A stretch of DNA of 64,000 bases from Elysia crispata (GCA_033675545.1 JAWDGP010006562.1:279001-343000), one strand, 5' to 3'. Numbered from the stretch's first letter, positions 1 to 11,800 are shown. Notes: generated from the letters alone by a model not told the origin. Numbers and translations: made by a program.

Positions 1-1365
1 CATGACCTTAGGTTTTGTTGAGAAAAACAAAACCATTACAAAGTGTGCAATCGTTTAAAAAAATGAAACATTCATTAAAATTAAAATATTTAGTTATTAT
101 CTTTTGGTTGTTTTTTTTTTCCTTTGCTGCTTTAAAAAAATAACAAAGTACCTTTTTGTTTATAAATATCAAATGAAAAGGATTGACTGCAGAGAATTTA
201 CCTCCTTAGGGTTTATCTGCTGCATTCTTGCAGGTATTTTTAAAAGATTTTAAAACAAGATAATTATCAAGCAAGCATAAAATTACACTTGATTAGGATG
301 AAGAACCTACATCTTTGTTTGGAAAAAGCTCACCACTGAGTAATCCCTCTCCAACTCATAATATGTCTTAGTCTCTAATGCTTATATTGGTATTAAGAAA
401 TAGCCCCTAATTTTGTTGTTTTGTTTTTTTAACATAGGTCTTTCTGACTTCTAGAAAGTTTACTAAGTCAAAGTCATGTAGATTAAATCATAGAAGTTTT
501 ATCTGATTTAGCCTGGTTTTTATCTACAATCTTATTTATCAGATTAAATGTTTATATATTTAGATCTACAACCATGATAATTAGATTTAATTGAAATCTA
601 AATCTAAAGTCAAATTTTGAGAATTTAATAAAAAAAAAAAAAAGAAAGATCTAGGTTTCAATAAAGATTCTTAGACCTACAGCCATACCTGGATTTATAG
701 TTCTGGAAACTAGATCAGCCACAGAGAAGAGGATTTTCAATGGAAGTTAACTTCAAAAAATAATTTCATACCAAATGAGAAAAGATTTCAATTCCAAGTC
801 ACTCTCTGAAGAATCTATTTCAGAGGCTATTTGTTAGACTGAATCGTTTCAATTGTTTGATGTCACAATAACTATCAAAATCATGAATTTTTAATTGATA
901 GGGCTGAGGAAAATAACTGCATAATGATTGGGTGAATCACTGCAAGGGTTCACTGCCACCACAAACTAAAAAATTGATTTATTGGCTCTTGGAACTTATG
1001 TAATTCTATAGTTTGGTGCATATATGTAGACAGCTTTTTGAAATGAAGAATAAGATTACACAGATAAGTTCTATCTTTTTTTAAACAAAGATAGTAAAAA
1101 AAAAAAAAAGCCCCACTAAAGTATTGAACCCTAACAAAGAGGCTGGAATTTGTTATTCTACATTTATGAGATGTGACACCAGACACTCTGCATAAGTCAG
1201 CATTGTAAGTTTGATTTCTTGCTTCTTTCTTATTTCTTATTTCTCAGTAAGGGTTTTAGCCTCACCTTGATTGCACTCTTTGTTTGCTAGCCAGCTGTTT
1301 AGATCCAATGGACCTGAAAGATCCCGCTTAATTTCATTTTAACAAAGTTATTCAACTTTGCATAA
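1..1365. other. AT-rich DNA, probable PNPT1 intron
   Basis: I see no coding exon here. The stretch lies upstream of the first visible PNPT1 exon, so it is probably intron. The preceding PNPT1 exons (KH domain and catalytic core) were not found and should lie before base 1. It has several poly-A/poly-T runs and TAGATCT-type motifs. Short open frames here are low-complexity and unrelated to known proteins. Confidence 0.5.
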
Positions 1366-2166
1366 TTTCGGAGCCTCACATGGAATGAGATCTGGCACAT
1401 GGCGCCACTTCGGATCAGCTTTCTCATCAGATCAGTGTACGATCTCCTGCCCTCAAATGCAAATCTGGTACAGTAAGGAAAGAAAGAGGACCCCACTTGT
1501 CCGCTATGCCAAGGCAGGCAGACCACAGAGCATGTCTTGAGCTCTTGCAAAATCGCCCTCTCACAGGGGCAATACACATGGAGGCATAACAGAGTCCTTC
1601 AGGAACTTGCCGCAATCATAAGCACGGCTAAAGGAGAGACTACCCTCCCTAATACCAACGCGTTGATATTCACAACAGAGGGAGGCGCTAAGTCATGGCA
1701 CGGAAGGCAGCTGAGGACAACAAACCAGATAAAATGCCTTCTAGACGGCTGTGATGACTGGGATGTTTCAGCAGATCTTCCAGAATGGGACAGTCACCCC
1801 AGTATAATCAAAGAAACGAGATTAAGGCCTGATATCGTGATCCATTCAGCTTCCACACAACAATTGATCATGGTGGAGCTAACAGTACCATACGAAAACA
1901 GAATGGAAGAGGCCCACATCTACAAAAGAGAGAAATACATGAACCTGACCGAAGAGCTAGAAAATGCCAGATACAAAGCTGTGGTGATGCCCGTTGAGGT
2001 TGGTGCCAGAGGATTCGTAGGGTCATCAGTCTACGACCTTCTAACTAAACTTTCAATATGTGGCAAAAAAAGAACAAAAGCTCTAAAGTTACTGGCGGAA
2101 ATAGCTGAAAACAGTTCCCGGTGGATCTGGAGCAGGAGAAATGAGAGGTTCCTTCATAAGGATTAA
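1366..2166 (+). pseudogene. 5'-truncated RLE-type non-LTR retrotransposon (R2/NeSL-like group), end of the ORF
   Basis: This is the C-terminal end of a LINE polyprotein: the end of the reverse transcriptase, a zinc knuckle and a restriction-like endonuclease (RLE). In one frame it reads through APLRISFLIRSVYDLLPS, an in-frame TAA at 1474-1476, then a CCHC knuckle (CPLC...TEHVLSSC), the motif RHNRV, and RPDIVIH followed by MVELTVPYE. The last two fit the PD...E core of the RLE. In this family the RLE nicks the target so that the RT can prime on the exposed 3' end. The RT catalytic region is missing, which is typical of 5' truncation, and the internal stop makes this copy dead. The ORF ends RRNERFLHKD. 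The element lies in a PNPT1 intron on the gene's own strand. The RLE-clade assignment rests on the order knuckle, RHxxV, PD; the exact clade is not resolved. Confidence 0.8.
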
Positions 2167-2194
2167 AAATGCTCTACCATTGCAGGACCAGTTG

Positions 2195-2284
2195 GCGAAG
2201 TGGTATAGCGCCGGGATCAGCAATCCATCAAGAGATGAGGGTATGGGTTCGAATCCTGGCGCTGTGCAAAAAAAAAAAAAAAAG
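2195..2284 (+). repeat. tRNA-like SINE segment with poly-A tail
   Basis: An A-box-like TTGGCGAAGTGG near 2202 and a B-box GGTTCGAATCC near 2249 are spaced as in a tRNA. A 16-nt poly-A run follows directly (about 2269-2284). The anticodon arm does not fold cleanly and there is no good acceptor stem, so this is a tRNA-derived SINE head or a tRNA-like tail rather than a working tRNA. It starts about 30 bases after the stop codon of the upstream LINE. Confidence 0.65.
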
Positions 2285-2440
2285 ATAACAGGGAGACACC
2301 TGGGAGTCATGACCTGGGTGTGGCCAGGCCCACTTAGAGTGTCAGAGGTTCAGGGCCGAAACACTTGCTACAAGGGGGATTTCTTCTCTGAAGACTCCCT
2401 GTTATCTAGCTCCCCAATGAGTTTCTACCTACTAAATACC
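2284..2440 (+). repeat. Dispersed repeat module with 12-bp inverted repeats, copy 1
   Basis: The perfect inverted repeat GATAACAGGGAG (2284-2295) / CTCCCTGTTATC (2395-2406) encloses a core containing AGAGTGTCAGAGG and GGGCCGAAACACTT. The core and 3' flank align with a second copy at 49249-49377 that lacks the left inverted-repeat arm. It may be the 3' UTR of the upstream LINE or a SINE body. Confidence 0.6.
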
Positions 2441-2563
2441 TATATTAGAGTGAACTATTCTCAGTGGTTTGCTTTCTCTGAAGGAGATTTTAGATTGCTC
2501 TTTTAATTGACAATTATGGTTGAAAGAATAATAAGTTTTTGTTTTATTATTTCATCTTTTCAG

Positions 2564-2619
2564 AAAGAACCTGCTCTGGAGTTTGGTTCCATCTACACAG
2601 GGAAAATAGTGGAAATAAA
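2564..2619 (+). CDS. PNPT1: PNPT1 exon (start of the C-terminal S1 domain)
   Basis: PNPT1 is the mitochondrial polynucleotide phosphorylase, a trimeric phosphorolytic 3'-5' exoribonuclease that degrades and surveys mitochondrial RNA. This 56-nt exon follows a good acceptor (ttcatcttttcag) and ends at a consensus donor (gtgagt). In phase 0 it encodes KEPALEFGSIYTGKIVEIK, the last codon being split with the next exon. The string matches the conserved entry to the PNPase S1 RNA-binding domain (LEFGxxYxxxIxEI). It joins in frame to the exon at 6371. Upstream PNPT1 exons are not in this window. Confidence 0.9.
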
Positions 2620-2967
2620 GTGAGTCAAATAAAATAACTGCAACTTTGGGATATAACTTTATGGTCCACTCTTTTCTCATGATCAGACAGTGAGCTAAAA
2701 AAAAAGTTCTATCACAAGAGTGCTGACTGTCATTGTCTACCTTTCTTTATTCACATTGGTTGAAGCTAACACGCAAAACCCCATCATTCAGTGGATGGGT
2801 AAAGGCAAAATGGAGGGTGCATTGGCTTGTGGTACAAGTATATTTTTCTATGGTCTACACTAGCTCATGATGTAATAAATGGAATCTTGCCATTTTTTTC
2901 CTGCATTGATCTAATTCAATAAATTTTTTGGATTATTTTCATTTTTGGCCTCTAATATATATTTTAT

Positions 2968-3093
2968 TAGTATGATTCCTCATTCAAATGAACAGGCGGA
3001 GAAGATATCTATATTGAAGAAAAGCAACACTAAAAATTTATGTCTTTTAATATAGTAATTCATTAAACAGTTTAAAGTGTGCAGAGCCTTGAA
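2968..3093 (+). repeat. Diverged copy of the inverted-repeat module
   Basis: This segment shares an ordered series of short matches with 3355-3535: ATGATT..CCATTCAAATGAACAG, a GGAGAAG/GGGGAAG block, and a terminal GAACCTTGA/GAGCCTTGA block followed by ACATTT. It is a direct, older copy lying immediately left of the hairpin. Confidence 0.6.
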
Positions 3094-3264
3094 ACATTTA
3101 AACTCTTCTGATGGCACCTGGAAAATATTCTATCCCTGAGAAATTTTATCATCTGAAAATGCAAGCCACATTTTTCCATAAATTTTTCAAATTTGACCTC
3201 ATTAGATGATAAAATTTCTCAGGGATAGAATATTTTCCAGGTGCCATCAGAAGAGTTTAAATGT
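3094..3264. repeat. Perfect 61-bp hairpin (foldback)
   Basis: Arm 3094-3154 is the exact reverse complement of arm 3204-3264, with a 49-nt loop. I compared the arms base by base and found no mismatch. As part of the PNPT1 pre-mRNA it would fold into an uninterrupted 61-bp duplex. A perfect match points to a recent origin, or to conversion between the arms. Confidence 0.95.
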
Positions 3265-3268
3265 TGTC

Positions 3269-4708
3269 TTGTGATTCCTAGTTGGTTTAAAAATGCTTAG
3301 TTAACATTAGATTTTAAATGGTCCTAATTTTTTCGCCTAGCTCCATTATAAACAGACAGCATGATTGCCCATTCAAATGAACAGGTGGGGAAGAAATGCA
3401 AACTTAAAAAAAAACTAGACTTATATCATCCAGTGCCATGGAAAAAAGGCAAACTTTACAACAATAAAAATTAATATATATCTTTTCCAAACCACTCACA
3501 GTACAGTTTTAAAATATATAGAACCTTGAGACATTTTGTTGTTTGGTAAAGAAAGTGTAATTGGTTAGCAACATCAATCATTTAAAAACATCTACATTTT
3601 AAAAAGCAAATGTCTTCTTTTTACCCTATTTCCTACAAAACTACTCACTGTACAGTGATGAAGTCTACTGAATTTTGATCTGCCAAGATGAGTCTCAAAA
3701 TGAAAAAATTTATGTATTTAAGCTAAAAATACATGTATACATTTGAAAATTCTTTATATATTTATTGTAATATATTTCTTCAATTTTTATTGCCAAATTA
3801 CATTTAAAAAACTGTTCTCAGTGTTGGATTCTGCATTAGATACAGATAAAATGCAGATGTATAATTTCAAGAGTGGTTGAGGCAGGAACAGTACTTAGAC
3901 AATGCTTGCTTATAAGAGAAAGAAAGTGTAAACAACTTTGATCAGAACTCTTCTTTGCATGTGTGGAGCTGTGGTCGATTTAGACCAGTTTATAACAAAA
4001 CAAAAAAAGCCAGGAGATTTTTTTTTAAAATAGAAATAAAGAGGAAAAAAATTCCAAAATTTTGCCATTTTTGCGGCAGTGGCCAAACTTGCCACTCTTA
4101 ATGTGTCTTGCATGAGTTGAACAGATTGTGACTAGACCTAAAATAATAATAATCTCAAGCAATCCTGGGTAACTCAATAAATTTCGAATAAGCTGAGGCC
4201 TTGAAATTTTTTTTCCCCTGTAATATTGACTGAGCAGTTGCAAGTTTTAACCTTGTATTGGAAAGCATATTTTCAGCACATCAGGTCGAGCACATAGTAT
4301 CTGTTTTGGGTCATCAGCACCAAATTATAATCTCGATGGAGAGATTAAAGTGAAAAGATCCCACCAAAGTTTGCTTACTATTTTGCGTGAGATATCTCCT
4401 TCATTTAAAGAATGTCTTCATGTCAATGAGAGGAGAATTCTAATGTCTCAAGGTTCTATATATTTTAAAACTGTACTGTGAGTGGTTTGGAAAAGATATA
4501 TATTAATTTTTATTGTTGTAAAGTTTGCCTTTTTTCCATGGCACTGGATGATATAAGTCTAGTTTTTTTTTAAGTTTGCATTTCTTCCCCATTTGTTCAT
4601 TTGAATGGGCAATCATGCTGTCTGTTTATAATGGAGCTAGGCGAAAAAATTAGGACCATTTAAAATCTAATGTTAACTAAGCATTTTTAAACCAACTAGG
4701 AATCACAA
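3269..4708. repeat. Long inverted repeat, 267-bp arms
   Basis: Arm 3269-3535 is the near-exact reverse complement of arm 4442-4708. I saw only a two-base difference (AGG against AAA in the GAACAGG/GAACAAA block). The spacer of 906 bp holds no recognisable gene. Related but older module copies lie at 2968-3093 and about 22090-22250, so the arm is a dispersed element present here head to head. A weaker resemblance to the 3' part of the arm is seen at about 3600-3660. Confidence 0.93.
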
Positions 4709-5687
4709 ATTTGGCATAAGTTGTAAATTGCCCTAAAGATTGGAGTAGTAATATTATTTTTCATCAAATAGCATTTTTCAAAAATTAAAAACAAAAATGC
4801 AATTATTATTTTCTTAAAAGAAAAAGTGAATGTGCAAACTACTTCCTGAAAAGACAGTTCGGCAGAGATGGCAGGATTGAAACTGAAAGTAAGCACACAA
4901 TTTATGCTGCAGTAGATATAAAATCGTCTGGAATAGATCTAGTGTAAGATCTATGAAAAGAATCTAAAAAATATGCGTCGACAGATAGTCTAGATCTAGG
5001 GCCTAGATATTTATAACAAATCAAATCAAAGGTTTAGGCTTAGAATTTCGAAAGGAAATAAGATCTAGATTCTGTCTCTAGAATTACAGAGATATCCAGA
5101 TTTTGTTGAAGTTAGATAGTCGAGCCCTAATTATATCTGGAACATGAAGGATAGATATCAAGATCATTTATAATCCTATTTGATACATACATACACCCCA
5201 ACCTTAGCCAATTGACACCAGGGTTCTCTTCAACTTGTGTAGAAAATAAGATATATTAAATTTAGTCAGAATGGGGCATCTGCACCATTGCGCAGCTATG
5301 CCAATAGTGCCCAGCATTATTTGAGCAGCTGTGCCAGTAGTGTCCTTTGCTTTAATGAAGCATCTTTGCGCACCAATAAGACCTAAAGCAGCTAGCTGCT
5401 CCAATAGTGCCCAGTGTTAAACAAGTAGTTGTTAGAATTATCATTCCTTAAATCAATGTGATACTGTTCATACTGTAATAGTAATATTATTTAAATCCCC
5501 TGATCTATGATCTTAAAGCCTTAAAAATTGTATGTTGAAAGGAAAAGAATACAGAGCAATACAGAGTGGTTACTACAAATAAATAAGGAATGGGGAAGGA
5601 AAATAGTGAGGAATGGATGCATGTGAAAGAGTGAGAGGGGGGAGGGTAAATAAACAAGATATAAAGAGAACAAGAGTGAGGGAAAAG

Positions 5688-5689
<2 letters not shown>

Positions 5690-5728
<39 letters not shown>
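5690..5728 (+). repeat. (AG)n microsatellite
   Basis: About 19 AG units lie in a purine-rich tract of the PNPT1 intron. The open frames reading through it on the - strand are Ser-Leu low complexity and are not genes. Confidence 0.97.
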
Positions 5729-5737
<9 letters not shown>

Positions 5738-6370
5738 AAGAGGCATACACACACCATGTGATCAAGGTAAGAGAATATGTATGTAATCACTTTAAACAGT
5801 CATTGAAAATGCCAAGACTAAAACAAAACTTGCTGTTTTTCAATCTCATTCTGACTCAAGAGTCAAGAGGAAGGAAAGTTTTGAGACTGACCTGTTACCA
5901 TCTCATTATTTCTATTTTCAGACAATTCTATGCTTGATTAATACTGTAATGTTAATGGAGCAGATGTGCGTCTAACAACTGCCTTTAATTTATTCATCAA
6001 AGGCAATGTTTCCCTCCCACTGCATTCAGTACAACAAATCTGGCCCATCTTGAAAACAATGTAATATATAAATAAAATGCTGCATTTAGGAGGATCTTTG
6101 CATGGTAAGCCTGTCCTCCTTTGCTCTTTTGGGACCTGATTTACCTATATTACATGTATAGGCATAAGATGAGCACAGTGAGCATTCTTGTATTTATACT
6201 TTGTGGCTGAACCTTACATTTAATCAAGCAGTTTCAGCTAAGTAGGGAATGTAAGGTGGCATTTATTGCAACACGGGCAAAGCATGCTTTCTGAGAATTT
6301 TTCTTTTTTTAATTTTGGTTGCCACTATTTGCTATCATTTCTAAATCATTACACATTTTTTTTTTGCCAG

Positions 6371-6449
6371 AGAATTTGGTGTTCTGGTGGAGCTCCATCC
6401 CAGCATTTGTCCCATTCTCCTTCACAATTCTCAGCTAGATCAGCGAAAG
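6371..6449 (+). CDS. PNPT1: PNPT1 exon (middle of the S1 domain)
   Basis: This 79-nt exon lies between acceptor ttttttttgccag and donor gtgaga. The first base completes the Lys codon from 2619. The rest encodes EFGVLVELHPSICPILLHN and SQLDQRK. These match the PNPase S1 signature in which a GVxVxL strand is followed by LLHxSQLDQRK. The exon ends on a codon boundary and joins in frame to 7174. Its sequence is close to the metazoan PNPT1 consensus, so assignment is secure although only the domain core is visible. Confidence 0.93.
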
Positions 6450-7173
6450 GTGAGACTCACTTAAATTATGGGGTCTTATTTTTTTGTTGCTGTTTTATTC
6501 CAACACAAACAAGGTAGGTAAAAGATGCTAATTTTTATTAGTTCATGGTATAAAAACTTTGCATTTACCCAGGAACTGAATTGAAACTGAGTAAATTTAA
6601 AAAAAAATTTTTTGCTCAGGGCTTTTGCATCAAAATTACAATTTAATCTTTCTTTTTTTTTTGATGAGCTACATAGCATGTGGCAAGGAACCTGCTGTGT
6701 TGCAAATTGAAGTGGATCATTTAAGAACGTCTTTAAGGGCAGAGGTAATGGTCTCTGATGGGGGATCATGTTAATTCTAAAGAGGCCTGGTCTTGAGCTA
6801 ATTCTCAACTTCTAAATCTAAATCAGCACATATTTACCTTGGATTGAAATTTAGATTTAGATCTGTGCCTTGGAAAGATTGATACTTAAATCTAGGCAAA
6901 TTTTTAATTTTCATATTTTTTTTGCAAAAAATCAAGAATTAGGCAACATTCTAAAAAAATTGTGCCTTGAAAATTGAAGAAAATGAGAAATTAACTAAAA
7001 TTGTTTGAAAACGGAAACCAAAATATATTCCAGTTATGTACAGTTAATAGGCTTCTAAACAATCTGAACCTTGTAGTAAAATAATGACAATATCATTATA
7101 AAGGGTTTTTTTTTTGTTTTGTTTTTTTAAGCATTTTTTTTAATCGTTTTTGTATATGTATTTTTTTCCAAAG

Positions 7174-7326
7174 GTGTCCCATGCCAGTTCATTGGGCTTG
7201 GATGTTGGTCATGAAGTGACTGTGAAGTACTTCGGTCGTGATCCAGCATCTGGGAACCACCGTATATCTAGAAAAGTGCTTCAAACTCCAGGGATACCCC
7301 TCATACGAAACCTAAATCCCAAGTGA
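7174..7326 (+). CDS. PNPT1: PNPT1 terminal exon
   Basis: The terminal exon follows acceptor tttttttccaaag and encodes VSHASSLGLDVGHEVTVKYF, then GRDPASGNHRISRKVLQTP and a short tail ending RNLNPK, then TGA at 7324-7326. KYFGRDP and the ISRKVLQ strand are hallmark residues of the C-terminal S1 domain of animal PNPT1. The three exons seen here give 95 residues in one continuous frame. The tail after the S1 domain is only about a dozen residues, shorter than in vertebrates. The 724-nt intron before it (6450-7173) contains T-rich runs. Confidence 0.93.
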   Translation: MSHASSLGLDVGHEVTVKYFGRDPASGNHRISRKVLQTPGIPLIRNLNPK

Positions 7327-8302
7327 TATGCCGGAATTTGATCATTTAATCATTTTAGAGGAACTATATTGAGAGATTGTGAAAGGCTGTCAAAGTATTT
7401 CCATTCAGCAGGGACAGGTGATTGTGGCATGCTGAGAATATTGGTATTCAAAAATTAACTTGGAGCTACTTGTGCATACATATGAGATACAAAATGGCTG
7501 TGTCTCTCATCAATCTAAAATTAAAGAGAACAGAGCTTTAATTTGCAAGTATATTTGACATAGGAAAATTTCTCTAAAGTACATCGTCTGCTGAGCACTA
7601 TCTAAGTATCTTCAAGTTTTCAGGAGTATCAAAGAAGTGATTGATCTATTTGAAAATGTTTTTGAAGCTCTCCTTCTTATAGCTTTTGTTCTTTTAGGAC
7701 ATTTTGTGGAATTTTTGTAAAACTGCATTAATTAGTTTTAGAGCTATATTAGGTTTAAAGCAGTACTTGTTTTGGAAAAATGTTTGTTGAAGACACTGTC
7801 ATTGTACCATTACAGTTTTTTACCCTCAGTTATATTAGGATATCTATCATTTACTGTTACAGTGTTAGTGGTTTCTTAACCCAAGAATAGCGCTTCCAAT
7901 AGGATTTGTTTTATTAACCTGATTACAGCTCAAATCAGATTTCTATCAGATTTTTATCTGATTCAACCAATACATCTAATTAAATTTGATATCAAAAGTC
8001 ACTCATTTTAGAATTGTGGTGCAGTCCTTTATAATATTGATAAACTGCAAAGTCTTTGCCCCTTGAACAAACAGAATTAAATCCTAATCAGCAGATATTT
8101 ATGACTTTGGAATTTACAGTCATAGAGTGCTATTTTTTTTTCACACAATATGCGGGATCACTTAGTATTTCATCATTATAAGGGGGAAAAAACGGACATT
8201 TGTAAAAATTTGTGACAGAACTTTAAACAATAGTCTCTGGTTCAACACACGTGATTCTGGAGGCTTTAGGGCGCATTTGGGAGATACACATCTTTAAATA
8301 AA
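7327..8302 (+). other. PNPT1: Probable PNPT1 3' UTR
   Basis: AT-rich non-coding sequence follows the PNPT1 stop. A canonical AATAAA at 8297-8302 is a plausible polyadenylation signal. The true end cannot be fixed without transcript data, and earlier variant signals may be used. Confidence 0.45.
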
Positions 8303-8402
8303 GTAATGAAAAAATGATCAATTGCTTCCTTTATTACATTACAAAATTACAAGGTTCCTTCACTTGATTGTTCAAACCTTGTGCATGGACGCTAGGTAAC
8401 TA

Positions 8403-8860
8403 CAGTGGAAACCTCATAATTCAAACTGTATGGGAATGGATTAAAATTTCTAATTAAGAGGATTCAAATTACAAAAGAAAAGTGGTATAACTGGACTCAT
8501 TGACTGAGTATGTGCCTGCAACGACTAACTCTCTTCTTCACCTGTCTACGATGCTACCAGTATCTGTGTTTCAAGTGGCAATCCTTTCTTAGTGCATTAG
8601 CTCCCTCCTCACTTTGTTAGTGCACTGATCAGCCTTTCTCGGGCAGGGATTAGTATTGCTTGCTACTTGAGAGATGTAGTACTTTTGTAATGCCTTATGG
8701 GGTGGTATCAACTTCGAATTAAGAGAATCAAACCAGAATAACTTACAAATATGAGTCCAATTCTAACAAAGTCAAAGAGAAAAAAAATGACGTATCCTCT
8801 CACAAAATTCTGTTTAAGAGATGTTTGAATAATAAGACTTCAGTTTTTAGGTTTACACTG
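8403..8860. mobile_element. pogo/Tigger-like MITE
   Basis: The ends are CAGTGGAAACCTCATAATTC on the left and, as reverse complement, CAGTGTAAACCTAAAAACTG on the right. They share 11 of the first 12 bases, followed by a shared AATTCAAAC/TATTCAAAC block. TA dinucleotides flank both ends (8401-8402 and 8861-8862), as expected for a Tc1/mariner/pogo target-site duplication. At 458 bp with no transposase frame it is non-autonomous. Confidence 0.75.
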
Positions 8861-8862
8861 TA

Positions 8863-11800
8863 TATATATATATGTACACAGTATGTAATTTTCGTATATC
8901 TTTTATGGTTTTTTTTTGTTTGTTTGTTTTTTTTAATATTTACAATTTCTTTCATTCTTTATTTTTTTTTACTTTTATCAATAAGGGCATGATCAATAAT
9001 ACTTGAGCCCCATCTGCAAAGCGAAATGTGCGGCCTTTTCCTTCAGACTAGGGCCATTGATCTGTGGGTCTTTGACATAGATCTAAACTGCGGTGTAATC
9101 TTGTCAAAAAAAAAAAAAAAAAACTTTTAGAGACTTGATTTAGATTTTGAGAAGACTTATCAAAGAACTTCAACGGTACTGATGAAATCACAATGTATGG
9201 GCCGGACTTAAGTTCTCCTTGACATGTGATAATTAATAGCTGCAACGCTAGGTTATATCTTCCTTTTTACTGGTAAGCATGTGTTTAGGCAGTGTAGCGT
9301 GCGCTTAGAGTATACTGATTAGTAAAAAAGTCCGTCAGACCGCTACAGCATGTACTAAGCCAAAACATGGATTTATCTGGGGTGTTTTTATTCGGAGACT
9401 ACCGTACTCAGCAGTCAATATGAGGAGTGAAAGAAAAATTTAAATGCCTAGATTCATTAAAAATTCAATATGATGGATAAGTTATATAGAGTGACAAGGT
9501 TAACAGAGGAGGATCAAATAAACAAGAAAAATAGAGAGGAATAGATTGAGCTGAGTGCTGTACACGACAACAAAAATCTTTAGAATTCTGAATCTTTAGG
9601 TTTTTCTTTGATCTGCCTGACGACGTGCATCCCCGTGGGACTATGATAACAAGCAATAAAACTGTCCGGGTGCAATTAATGACCTTGCCAACCATCAGGG
9701 CAGGGGCAGATAACTGAGAGAGGTACAAGACTTGAAATTTAGCTGTTCTCAAAACCCATTTTGGTCATGATCTTATCAGTTTTTGTTGGATATTTGTATT
9801 TCACAGTATTCATCAAGTTTTAACCTTTATTCAGATTGTTTTTTATGTGAAATGCGTTAAAATTAAGGTCTCTAGAGCTATTTTTAGAAAGGTATGTAAA
9901 CATTTGAAATTGTGGTAGATTACATTTTTTAATAGGTCATAACTAGTGAATTGCACTTATGATTTTAATGCTTGTTTTTTTAAAACCCTAAGAAAACTTT
10001 GAGTAAGAATTATAGCAAAAAATATGCTTGCAAAGCAAATACCAAGAAAGTTATGATGCTTCAAGCCGGCTCTAGCACATAACTGGCAGAAATCACAACC
10101 ATACCTTATTAATTTTTACCAATATCATTGGTCTATGAATTATCGAGTATTTTTAGTTTCATCCTGTTAATATAAGAGATTTTTAGTTTGCAATTAAGCT
10201 TCTCATATTGTTTTAAAAGCATGTATACAAAGAACAGACAAAAGAAATTATCTACATCGTTGGAAAAATACACAATAGCCCATATGTTTAGGGTAGAGAG
10301 TAAAGACTACAAATTGAATGAACATATCAGACATGTCCTTATATATTTATTTATATAGCTCTGCCGAACAAGATAAGATAGATAAGGCAAAACTGGAAAT
10401 GAAGCAGTGCATTTCTTACAGACAGACATTTCTACACAGCATTACCTCTAAGTATCACATTATTGACATACACTGCATAGATTTCATAAAAAAAAAATCA
10501 ACCTTCGATTGGCATTTCATGGAGAACAAGGTGGGAAATGTTGCATTCGACGATAGCAAAGATAAAGAGACGGACTTCAAGTATTCAGAGAGAAAGTAAG
10601 AAAATATATTCATCTGCCTTAACTTAATAAATGTGCCAGAACTTAAAAGAGGTTGGGGGGAGGGGGAGAATGATTACATTATACTTCACGACTCCACATT
10701 TTAAATATGCGAGTACTGTAGAAAAACCCTCTTCAAAATTTATGAGCAAGTATAGTAGAATGATAGCACAAAGGCAAACTACTTATCTCATTTAGTCCTG
10801 ATCGTCTAACTTGTTACTGCTAGAAAAGAAACCCCTGTAATTCGTGGGTGGCATAAATTGCTAATGTCAAGCAATCCTGCACCATTAACACGCCTGTTAT
10901 CAAGAAACAAGAAAGACTTTAGTCCAGTTATCCCTCTGTGTCCCAGTAGCTGTCAGCTCTCTAGATAACCAGATGGATTATAAGCCCCACAGCCGAACAG
11001 CCCCTGGTTAGGCGTGAGTAATTATTATGGCATTTGTTTCTTCAAATACTGCTCTCTTTCTCTTTATACAGAGTTTTCTGCTGCTTTTACGGTGCGTGAG
11101 AAAAATTATACTCATTTAAAAACAGCTCAAAATTTTCAGAAAATTTTATGAAAAATTTTTAAAGTAAGACTATTACTATTAAGTGTACAGACTTATTTCA
11201 ACATTATTGGTATCATTTAAAATTTTTGAAATCTCTACTTTTCATTTATAGCTATTTCTTTTGAAGTTCATTTCCTCAAATAAATATTTAGAGGCTTTTA
11301 ATTACGGTTAAATTTGAAAGAAATTCATTCAAAATCAGCTGCCAAGGCAGGTAAATTTTTGGGCCAGCAGCACCCGTCATGACCGAAGTTTGACCTCATG
11401 AACGTCGTTAATGGGTGTTTGCAAGGCAGAGCAACAGGTAACCTAAAGATCGAGTAGTTCGTCGCCGTGTGTATGACAGACATGAGGGAGGTAAGATCAA
11501 AGCATAGAAAGTCTGGGGGGACATGAAAAGAAAGGCACAGAGAGGATACTCTTTTGGAAGACTTGTAAATTTTTTTTTTTATGTTGATGTTGTTGACATG
11601 TTCATTTCTTTAATGTTGATAATGTTATTGTTTTTTTCTTGGAAAAAATAATAAACAAGGATTTTTTTGTCAATTTAACTCTTCACCGATTTGTCCTTTT
11701 GATGGTTGGTTGGCTGACATCTATACATCTACATTTTGTTTTCCAATTGGAACTGAAAGAAGATAACACTTTCTGAAATTTGAAAATAAGGATAATAGTA

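Larger units (their letters stand above)
2620..6370 (+). other. PNPT1: PNPT1 intron (3.75 kb)
   Basis: The intron runs between a gtgagt donor and a ttttttgccag acceptor. It carries diverged copies of a dispersed repeat, a 61-bp perfect hairpin, the 1.44-kb long inverted repeat and a (GA)n microsatellite, listed separately. A decayed tandem of CCAATAGTGCCCAG-like units lies at about 5285-5425. Clusters of TAGATCT-type motifs occur at 4920-5110. Confidence 0.75.

Noticed and set aside
2195..2284. Functional tRNA gene
   Set aside because: The boxes are present but acceptor and anticodon arms do not pair properly and a poly-A tail follows, as in a SINE.
11070..11100. Micro-exon between a ctttatacag acceptor and a gtgcgtgag donor
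   Set aside because: Only 20 nt with no neighbouring exons to give a frame.
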